The notes under the pieces were generated by a model. The model was not told the DNA's origin. It was given only the letters and a program-made list of their open reading frames with translations, and did no database searches. Positions 7,285 through 12,438 of a DNA stretch of 19,437 bases are shown piece by piece. How positions within the stretch are numbered: position 1 is the stretch's first letter; every line of letters starts with the position of its first letter. Source of the stretch: an uncultured Prevotella sp. GTDB lineage: Bacteria > Bacteroidota > Bacteroidia > Bacteroidales > Bacteroidaceae. The stretch is from assembly GCA_937906495.1 (NCBI GenBank), contig CALCVT010000002.1, positions 1-19,437 of the forward strand, in the 5' to 3' direction. A program made the position numbers and the translations under genes.

Positions 7285-7959
7285 CTACATGGAATGCTGG
7301 AAGATGCAGCCCTTCACGGCATAGAGGGCTAATATGTCTTCGCGGGCCACCTCAAAGGGAGGGTACGCCGGATTCTCGGATGCACATATTATATAAGCCT
7401 CATCGCTTGCGGGCCTTATATACTTCACCATGCGATTCCCCATTTTTGTCACAATTAAATATACCCTTCCGTATTCGATAAAGCGCTCAGTCCACCTCTT
7501 AATCAAGATAATGCACCCCGGGTTGTACAAGGGCGCCATGCTATCCCCTGCCAGATTCAGTGCATAGTCACAATCGAACGACTTAGGTATTTCCAGACTC
7601 ACCGAATTTTCTTTTCTGTCTTCATACAAATCCATGTGCCCACCTGTGGCCTCCACTTCCGGGAAGTACTGCACCGTCTGTGTCAGTGCTCCCCTTTTTT
7701 CTTTTGGAGCTGAGGCGGAGGGGGTGTTTAGCATTTCGCCTTCGCCCGTGAGAAGCCAGGAATCCCTAAACACACCGTTGAAGGCCTTATTGAATCTGAT
7801 TATAAAATTATCAGTGAGCACAGTATCTACCCCTTTTAGAGCGCTCGATATGTTTGATGGGGATGCACCCATCGCTGCCGCGATGTCTTTTTGGGTATGT
7901 ACTACGCCCCGGGCTTTCAGAAACTGAAAAGCTTCGTTGATTCTTCCTTTTTTATCCAT
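7285..7959 (-). CDS. CI/LexA-like phage repressor, S24 peptidase family
   Basis: Likely lysogeny repressor. The 224-residue protein has an N-terminal helix-turn-helix (TQKDIAAAMGASPSNISSAL, about residues 22-41), a flexible linker near 75-95, and a C-terminal S24 domain. LAGDSMAPLYNPG holds the catalytic Ser near 140, and NRMVKYIRP the Lys near 179. The canonical Ala-Gly cleavage dipeptide is not seen where expected; the linker end reads VEATGGHMD, so RecA-stimulated self-cleavage is uncertain and induction could use another route. It diverges from the Cro-like gene across an operator-like region. The ATG at 7959 is preceded at once by ATAAGAAGT, which is also an operator half-site, so the repressor may block its own ribosome binding or leader. 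Confidence 0.88.
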   Translation of the reverse strand: MDKKGRINEAFQFLKARGVVHTQKDIAAAMGASPSNISSALKGVDTVLTDNFIIRFNKAFNGVFRDSWLLTGEGEMLNTPSASAPKEKRGALTQTVQYFPEVEATGGHMDLYEDRKENSVSLEIPKSFDCDYALNLAGDSMAPLYNPGCIILIKRWTERFIEYGRVYLIVTKMGNRMVKYIRPASDEAYIICASENPAYPPFEVAREDILALYAVKGCIFQHSM

Positions 7960-8049
7960 ACTTCTTATTTAGTTCTTTACTTTAGTTAAAAAACACCATA
8001 TTAAGAGCTTTTCTTCTTGTTTTATTACTTCAATAAGAATTTTACTTCT

Positions 8050-8057
8050 TATCTTTG
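8050..8057 (+). promoter_or_regulatory. Rightward early promoter, -7 element
   Basis: TATCTTTG matches TAnnTTTG exactly and would start transcription near 8064, about 90 nt before the cro-like gene. No good -33 lies 20 nt upstream. The inverted ATAAGAA pair overlaps it, so repression at this box is likely. Confidence 0.5.
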
Positions 8058-8101
8058 CCCTCGCAAACACGAAATAGCGCACCCGCGTATATCGCTTGCG
8101 G

Positions 8102-8133
8102 CAAATATACAGAATTTGCGCGAATGCCACCAA
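8102..8133 (-). promoter_or_regulatory. Leftward candidate promoter for the repressor gene
   Basis: On the minus strand TTG (8131-8133), 21 nt, then TATATTTG (8102-8109) fits the Bacteroidota consensus. It would give a leader of about 135 nt that reads back across the rightward promoter, making the two promoters face to face. Confidence 0.45.
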
Positions 8134-8154
8134 TAAGAACTCCTAAAAATAATC

Positions 8155-8370
8155 ATGCAAACCAAGACATTTAAAGACATCTACCGGTCAATCGACCCCG
8201 TACCACCGCGTCTGGCGTTTATACGGCGCATTGCCGAAGCCACGATGCGAAGTGAAAACGCCGTGCGCATGTGGATCAGCGGACGGCAGACCCCCGACCC
8301 GCTATGCCGCCAAATCATTGCTAAAGAATTGGGCGTGCCCGTGGAAGGCTTATTTCCCGACAAGAAGTAA
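8155..8370 (+). CDS. Cro-like HTH regulator
   Basis: Likely DNA-binding protein of the lytic switch. The 71-residue protein is mostly one helix-turn-helix: FIRRIAEATMRSENAVRMWISGRQTPDPLCRQIIAKELGV (about residues 22-61), where SENAVRMWISGRQTP looks like the recognition helix and following turn of XRE/YdaS-type regulators. Small size, position as first gene diverging from the repressor, and the operator region between them suggest a Cro-like role. There is no second domain. The ATG at 8155 is the only sensible start. It is probably the first gene of the early operon; the next gene starts 20 nt on. Confidence 0.7.
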   Translation: MQTKTFKDIYRSIDPVPPRLAFIRRIAEATMRSENAVRMWISGRQTPDPLCRQIIAKELGVPVEGLFPDKK

Positions 8371-8390
8371 AACCGCTAAAAAGAAACATC

Positions 8391-8585
8391 ATGAGAAACC
8401 CGAATCCCCAAATCAACCCGAGCGGCACCTACACCACCTGTCAGGCCGCCGAACTGCTTGGCATCAGCCGCAACACCCTATGGAAATACACCAAACTGAA
8501 GCTCGTCCGCTACCGGATCAGCAGCATCAGCAACCGCAGGGTGTTTTCAGGTGCTGAACTGCTCCGCCTCTGGCAAAGAATGTAA
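8391..8585 (+). CDS. Small HTH_17/MerR-like DNA-binding protein
   Basis: The 64-residue protein contains a winged-helix pattern of the HTH_17/excisionase group: TYTTCQAAELLGISRNTLWKYTKLKLVRYRISSISNRRVFSGAELLRLW, with helices near 16-36 and the hairpin wing ending in RRVFS. Proteins of this type in phages act as excisionases or transcription regulators, and in Bacteroidales mobile elements such genes are very common. Which role applies is not shown. It stands alone between the cro-like gene and a membrane protein gene, far from the attachment site, so a regulatory role is somewhat more likely than excision. Confidence 0.7.
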   Translation: MRNPNPQINPSGTYTTCQAAELLGISRNTLWKYTKLKLVRYRISSISNRRVFSGAELLRLWQRM

Positions 8586-8606
8586 ACCCCCTCAACCCCT
8601 TGCCTT

Positions 8607-8810
8607 ATGAACTACCGATATGTTATCTTGAGCCTGCTGTGGAGCCTCGGTGTACTTGGTCTGATGGCCGACCACCCCAGCCTCCTGTTCCATCTGATTG
8701 CCAAATCTGTGGCCCTGTGCTCTTTCTTCCTCGCCTACCGCCTGCTCGTGTACTGGCACAACCGCAACCGCATCCCCTTTATTTCTAACATCCTCAACTC
8801 CGATTACTAA
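8607..8810 (+). CDS. Small two-helix membrane protein
   Basis: I do not recognise this 67-residue protein. It has two hydrophobic segments, VILSLLWSLGVLGLMA (about 6-21) and LLFHLIAKSVALCSFFLAYRLLVY (about 26-49), then a basic tail with HNRNRIPF. It is probably an inner-membrane protein. Early phage genes of this shape sometimes serve superinfection exclusion or host takeover, but nothing in the sequence proves this. Spacing (21 nt before, 19 nt after) fits the early operon. Confidence 0.55.
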   Translation: MNYRYVILSLLWSLGVLGLMADHPSLLFHLIAKSVALCSFFLAYRLLVYWHNRNRIPFISNILNSDY

Positions 8811-8829
8811 TCAGCTAAAAATTAACCGA

Positions 8830-9336
8830 ATGAAAACCGAACACGAAATCACGGTGCGTCTGCTCATAGACGCCACCCCCGCCCTCTGCCACATGCTTGG
8901 CTTCCTGACTGGTGCGCTCAACCTCCAGCGGGCTGCTGCAGCAAATGACAGGCAAACAGCAAATGTTCCCGAAAAGCCGGAAATCGTTCCCGAAAAGCCG
9001 GAAATCGTTCCCGAAAAGCCGGAAATCGTTCCTGAAGCCCCGAAGGACGCAGAACCGAAAGTACCCGCCATACCGACGGCCACACAGGTACGCGAAGCCA
9101 TGGAGCGTGCCCGCGAACGCATCGAAGGCCCCGGTTATGCCGACCGACAGGGCGACCCGAAGGCCAAGGCCCTGCACCGTGCGCTCACGGCAGCTTTCAA
9201 AAACGTGTCAGCCACCTTCGGAGCAGCCAAACCGAGCGAACTCGAAGAAACGAAGCGTGCCCCCTTCATCGAATATCTGGATCGTCTGAGACTGAAGGCC
9301 GACGGCAGCATTGGTGTAGATGATTTACCCTTCTAA
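8830..9336 (+). CDS. Phage protein with VPEKPEI repeats, function unknown
   Basis: I do not recognise a family. The frame is open from 8698, but the ATG at 8830 is chosen because upstream sequence codes the membrane protein in another frame and MKTEHEITVRLLID starts sensible protein. The 168 residues divide into an N-terminal hydrophobic-amphipathic stretch (about 8-38), a Pro/Glu-rich linker made of three exact VPEKPEI repeats plus a degenerate VPEAPKD (46-73), and a charged helical C-terminal part starting ATQVREAMERARERIEG that ends SIGVDDLPF. The acidic-hydrophobic tail DDLPF resembles the C-terminal tips through which single-strand-binding proteins recruit partners, which is worth noting next to the replication genes. 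The gene lies 9 nt before the DUF2800 gene. Confidence 0.6.
   Translation: MKTEHEITVRLLIDATPALCHMLGFLTGALNLQRAAAANDRQTANVPEKPEIVPEKPEIVPEKPEIVPEAPKDAEPKVPAIPTATQVREAMERARERIEGPGYADRQGDPKAKALHRALTAAFKNVSATFGAAKPSELEETKRAPFIEYLDRLRLKADGSIGVDDLPF
8965..9027 (+). repeat. Three 21-bp in-frame tandem repeats
   Basis: Three identical 21-bp units begin at 8965, 8986 and 9007 and each encodes VPEKPEI. A degenerate partial unit follows from 9028 (VPEAPKD). Exact identity at third codon positions points to recent slippage expansion. They code for a linker and are not a CRISPR array, since no spacers separate them. Confidence 0.9.
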
Positions 9337-9345
9337 AAATTCGCC

Positions 9346-10503
9346 ATGTCACAACACGCCTTACTATCCCCCTCCTCAGCCCACCGCTGGTTGCACTGCA
9401 CCCCGGCCCCGAGGCTTGAAGAAAACTTTGAAGACCGTGGCAGCGACTTCGCTGCCGAAGGAACCTTAGCCCATGCCTACTGTGCGCTGAAGCTCAAGCG
9501 CGCCATCGGCATCACGAACACCGAAGACGAAGAGCAGGAGATTGCGGAACTCCGTGAGAAGTACTATGCCGCCGAGATGGACGAATACACCGATACCTAT
9601 GTCGCCCTGGTACTCGAACGCTTAGCTGAGGCCCGCAGTAGCACCCCCGACGCCCGCCTCTTTGTAGAAACACGCCTCAGCTTTGAGCGCTATGTGCCCA
9701 ATGCTTTCGGAACTGCCGACGCATTGATCATTGCCGACGGTACAATGGAAGTTATTGACTTCAAGTACGGCAAGGGCGTACGCGTGGATGCCGTCGAAAA
9801 CCCGCAAATGATGATCTATGCCCTTGGTGCTTACGAGGAGTTCAGCGACCTCTACCATATTGACAATATCCGCATGACGATCGTTCAACCCCGTCTGGCC
9901 CATCTGAGCGGCTACGAGATGTACCACGGCGATTTGCTCGACTGGGCGCAGAACGTACTCCGCCCGCAGGCCTCGAAGGCCTACCGCGGTACGGGCGATG
10001 TGGTGCCCGGCGACTGGTGCCGCTTCTGCAAGGCCAAGTCCGAGTGCCGCGCCCTGGCCGAACGCTGCCTGCAGGCACAGGCCGACAGTGCCGACCAACT
10101 GATGAGCCCGCTGGAAATTGCCGCCAAGGTACTGCCCATGCTGCCCGTCATCCGCACCTGGATACAAGGCGTTGAGGAGCAATGTCTGGCCAAGGCTCTG
10201 GCGGGCACCGAGTACCCCGGCTATAAAGTCGTAGAGGGCCGCAGCGTCCGCGTTATTACCAACCCCGACGAACTGCGCAACCGTCTGACCGGCACCGAAT
10301 TGGCCGAAGAGCAATACATGAAGCCCGCCGAACTGCGCAGCCTCACCGAATTGGAAAAGGCCGTGGGCAAGAAAGCCTTTGCCCAACTGGCCGAGGGGCT
10401 TATCCACAAGCCTCAAGGCAAGCCCACCCTTGTCCCCGAAACCGACAAGCGCCCCGCCATCGAGACCGGCGCGGTCGCTGAATTTAAAAATATCAACCTT
10501 TAA
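9346..10503 (+). CDS. DUF2800 protein, PD-(D/E)XK nuclease-like
   Basis: Member of the phage DUF2800 family, which resembles Cas4/AddB-type exonucleases of the PD-(D/E)XK superfamily. The 385-residue protein begins LSPSSAHRWLHCTPAPRLEE, the usual family opening, and has GTLAHAYCALKLK near 39. A nuclease-like core follows: GTADALIIADGTMEVIDFKYGKG, with Asp and Lys of the DFKYG motif near 137-140 and VENPQMMIYALGAYE after it. A cysteine cluster, WCRFCKAKSECRALAERC (about 224-241), with C18 could hold an iron-sulfur cluster as in Cas4 and AddB. The gene is followed after 13 nt by DUF2815, a classic pairing in temperate phages. A role in processing DNA ends during replication or recombination is likely but unproven. 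Confidence 0.88.
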   Translation: MSQHALLSPSSAHRWLHCTPAPRLEENFEDRGSDFAAEGTLAHAYCALKLKRAIGITNTEDEEQEIAELREKYYAAEMDEYTDTYVALVLERLAEARSSTPDARLFVETRLSFERYVPNAFGTADALIIADGTMEVIDFKYGKGVRVDAVENPQMMIYALGAYEEFSDLYHIDNIRMTIVQPRLAHLSGYEMYHGDLLDWAQNVLRPQASKAYRGTGDVVPGDWCRFCKAKSECRALAERCLQAQADSADQLMSPLEIAAKVLPMLPVIRTWIQGVEEQCLAKALAGTEYPGYKVVEGRSVRVITNPDELRNRLTGTELAEEQYMKPAELRSLTELEKAVGKKAFAQLAEGLIHKPQGKPTLVPETDKRPAIETGAVAEFKNINL

Positions 10504-10516
10504 ACGATTTAGCCCA

Positions 10517-11083
10517 ATGAAAAAAATCAAACCTATCGTTACCGACAACCGCGTCATCTTTGGATCCTGCCGACTGAGTTACACCCACCTCTTTGCCAAG
10601 TATGACCCCGAGGGGTCCCCTGAAAACGGCAAGTATATGACCAACGTGCTTATCCCGAAGAGCGATAAAGCCACCGTTGACGCATTGAACCGCGCCATCG
10701 ATCACGCCAAGAATACCGCAATCGCCGGCAAGTGGGGTGGCAAGCTGCCCAAGAAGTTAGACCTTGCCCTGCGCGACGGTGACGAAAAGGACGATCCTGT
10801 TTATAAGGACCACTGGTACATCAACGCCAAGTCGAGCACACGCCCCGGTGTCGTTGATAAGGACCGCGCACTGATTATGGATGCCGAGGAAGTGTACTCC
10901 GGTATGTGGGCCGTGGTGAGTGTCACCTTCTACGGCTACGACGTGAGCGGTAACCGGGGCATCGCTGCAGGCCTTAACCACGTTATGAAGACCGCCGACG
11001 GTGAACGTCTCGGGGGTCAGACAAGCGCTGAGAGTGAATTTGCAAAAGTGGTATTTGATGATGAAGACGATGACGATTTATAA
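10517..11083 (+). CDS. DUF2815 protein, T7 gp2.5-like ssDNA-binding protein
   Basis: Likely single-stranded-DNA-binding protein used in phage replication and recombination. The frame is open from 10379 inside the DUF2800 gene, but the ATG at 10517 gives MKKIKPIVTDNRVIFGSCRLSYTHLFAKYDPEGSPENGKYMTNVLIPK, the usual family start. The 188-residue length is normal. The body contains DPVYKDHWYINAKSSTRPGVVD and YSGMWAVVSVTFYGYDVSGNRGIAAGLNHV, an OB-fold pattern typical of this family. The protein ends in an acidic tail VVFDDEDDDDL, the partner-binding feature of gp2.5-type proteins. The tail-coding DNA also holds the start of the next gene in another frame. Confidence 0.88.
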   Translation: MKKIKPIVTDNRVIFGSCRLSYTHLFAKYDPEGSPENGKYMTNVLIPKSDKATVDALNRAIDHAKNTAIAGKWGGKLPKKLDLALRDGDEKDDPVYKDHWYINAKSSTRPGVVDKDRALIMDAEEVYSGMWAVVSVTFYGYDVSGNRGIAAGLNHVMKTADGERLGGQTSAESEFAKVVFDDEDDDDL

Positions 11084-11321
11084 GATTGCTGCGGGCGCTC
11101 TGATGGTCCTTTCGGGTGCAGGCGTTCTGTCCCTTGTATGGGCCATAGCCGCTGCCTTTGTTAAACTGACGGGCCTTGCCCCCTGCTCCTGGCTGGTAGC
11201 CTTTGCCCCTTTGCTCCTGATGGCGGGCCTGATTTTACTGCTTATTATGCTTATCGGACTGGCCCGCATGATCGAGACATCACGCATTGCCCGCAAGAAC
11301 CGGCACCAGCCCAAACCCTAA
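11061..11321 (+). CDS. Small two-helix membrane protein overlapping DUF2815
   Basis: I do not recognise this protein. From the ATG at 11061 it has 86 residues; starts at 11058 and 11070 are equally possible. It has two long hydrophobic segments, KIAAGALMVLSGAGVLSLVWAIAAAFV and WLVAFAPLLLMAGLILLLIMLIGLA, then a basic C-terminal end (RIARKNRHQPKP), which predicts a cytoplasmic tail. The start overlaps the acidic-tail codons of the DUF2815 gene by 14-26 nt, so translation is probably coupled. It is followed by a hairpin at 11330. Function could be membrane anchoring or host takeover; no evidence decides. Confidence 0.55.
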   Translation: MKTMTIYKIAAGALMVLSGAGVLSLVWAIAAAFVKLTGLAPCSWLVAFAPLLLMAGLILLLIMLIGLARMIETSRIARKNRHQPKP

Positions 11322-11329
11322 CACCCACG

Positions 11330-11366
11330 GGGGAACCCCGAAGGCACGCCTCTACCGCGGTTCCCC
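11330..11366 (+). promoter_or_regulatory. Intergenic hairpin after the membrane protein gene
   Basis: GGGGAACC (11330-11337) and GGTTCCCC (11359-11366) form a perfect 8-bp stem with a 21-nt loop. No T-run follows, so it is more likely an mRNA stability or attenuation element than a full terminator. It divides the early operon into two parts. Confidence 0.5.
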
Positions 11367-11384
11367 TGTTCAAAAACCACCCCC

Positions 11385-12098
11385 ATGAATAATAAATTAA
11401 TCAAATCCCGCCGTCTGTCGGACCTCCGCTCCCCGCTCCGGCCTTTCGTGCAGTTAGACGACAGCAACAGCACCCGTCAGGAGCGTGTACAGGTAATAGA
11501 CCGCATCAACGCCGACCGACGCCAGCGACTCAGTGACAATACCGAAGAATTTGAGCGTGCCTGCCGGCTGATGATTGGAGGCAAACTGCTCAGCGACATG
11601 GCCGGCACCCTCTTTTTCGAAGTCTTCGACATTTTCTCCGAATATGGCCTGTACAATCACGAGCTGAAACGCAGGTGGAACGCCTTCATCAAGCGGCGCG
11701 ACGAGTTCTCAGCCTTCTTTATGTCCACCATCGGCAAGAACGGCGCATACCGGGAGCAGAGCGTTAAGGACTTCGGTCATTATTTCCCGCTCGTGCTCGA
11801 TGTGCTCGACCTTCGCCGCTTCCTGACCGAATACCTTACACCCTTGGAACGCGAAGCCATCGAACGGGCCAAGCAGCGCCAAAGGGTCTTTCAGAACGAG
11901 GAACTGAACGACCGCATCAGCTTCCGCACCAATGCCTCCCTGCGTCAGCAGGTAGCTTGGATAGCCGAGCAGGAAGGCGTCAGCAAACAAAAGCTGCTTA
12001 ACGATACCGTGCGGACGTTCTGTGCCATGTGGACCGAACACAACCCAGGAAAACCAATACCCGCCGATTATGGAAAAGACCGAACAAAACCGCAGTGA
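11385..12098 (+). CDS. Phage protein with C-terminal ribbon-helix-helix-like segment
   Basis: Unrecognised 237-residue protein. The N-terminal two thirds are charged and helical (VQVIDRINADRRQRL, then EEFERACRLMIGGKLL and a hydrophobic FFEVFDIFSEYGLY). The C-terminal part, NDRISFRTNASLRQQVAWIAEQEGVSKQKLLNDTVRTF (about 175-212), looks like a ribbon-helix-helix: a short strand (RISFRTN), a first helix, the turn EGVSK, and a second helix. That would make it a DNA-binding dimer, perhaps a regulator or partition-like protein. It begins 18 nt after a hairpin, and its end overlaps the start of the next gene by 29 nt. The RHH reading is inference from pattern. Confidence 0.6.
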   Translation: MNNKLIKSRRLSDLRSPLRPFVQLDDSNSTRQERVQVIDRINADRRQRLSDNTEEFERACRLMIGGKLLSDMAGTLFFEVFDIFSEYGLYNHELKRRWNAFIKRRDEFSAFFMSTIGKNGAYREQSVKDFGHYFPLVLDVLDLRRFLTEYLTPLEREAIERAKQRQRVFQNEELNDRISFRTNASLRQQVAWIAEQEGVSKQKLLNDTVRTFCAMWTEHNPGKPIPADYGKDRTKPQ

Positions 12099-12438
12099 CA
12101 TGCTGCGCATTCTGCGGAACACCAAGGTGGGCCGAAGGGCCAATACCGACAGCCGTCGTCAGCCTATCGCAGTAGCCATCGACCACATCTCGCCCGAAGT
12201 TTTCAATGCGCTCCCCGGTGGCTATTTCCGCGTGTGCCGCATCTGCGCCTACAATCCTACCAAGGCCTCGGTCGAATCCGGCAACCCCACCGGATGCCCC
12301 TACTACAAAGCCTGCATGAGCCGATACAGACCCGACAGGCAGTCGGTGGTATTCATGAGCATAAACCGACTTCGCGGACTGACACTGCTCTGCATAGATC
12401 CTTACCGCAAACACCTGTTTCACTTAGATAACCCATGA
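12070..12438 (+). CDS. Four-cysteine phage protein, function unknown
   Basis: I do not recognise this 122-residue protein. The frame is open from 12022, but the ATG at 12070 is preferred because MEKTEQNRSDMLRILRN starts natural helical sequence and the segment before it is shared with the upstream gene. A basic stretch (KVGRRANTDSRRQP) follows. Cysteines at 56, 59, 76 and 82 form CxxC-x16-C-x5-C in the segment from CRIC to CPYYKAC, a likely zinc or iron-sulfur site. The stop overlaps the ATG of the DNA polymerase gene as ATGA (12435-12438), so the two are translationally coupled. This suggests a replication accessory role. Confidence 0.65.
   Translation: MEKTEQNRSDMLRILRNTKVGRRANTDSRRQPIAVAIDHISPEVFNALPGGYFRVCRICAYNPTKASVESGNPTGCPYYKACMSRYRPDRQSVVFMSINRLRGLTLLCIDPYRKHLFHLDNP

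Larger units (their letters stand above)
7960..8139. promoter_or_regulatory. Operator region between repressor and cro-like gene
   Basis: The 7-mer ATAAGAA occurs four times in 180 bp: minus strand at 7962-7968 and 8046-8052, plus strand at 8033-8039 and 8133-8139. The middle two form an inverted repeat with a 6-nt spacer (8033-8052) that overlaps the rightward -7 box. The right one overlaps the -33 of the leftward promoter candidate, and the left one lies just before the repressor ATG. The 9-mer CAATAAGAA is exact at 8031 and 8131. Confidence 0.6.

Noticed and set aside
8391..8585. Excisionase gene proper
   Set aside because: The fold fits, but the gene is about 2.2 kb from the attachment core and no integrase is next to it, so only a generic HTH_17 call is made.
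8965..9027. CRISPR-like direct repeats
   Set aside because: The 21-bp units are contiguous with no spacers and lie in frame in a coding gene.
9622..10557. Long minus-strand ORF of 311 codons opposite the DUF2800 gene
   Set aside because: The plus strand has clear family motifs; the opposite frame is a by-product of G+C-rich codon use and is low-complexity (G, A, L, V rich).
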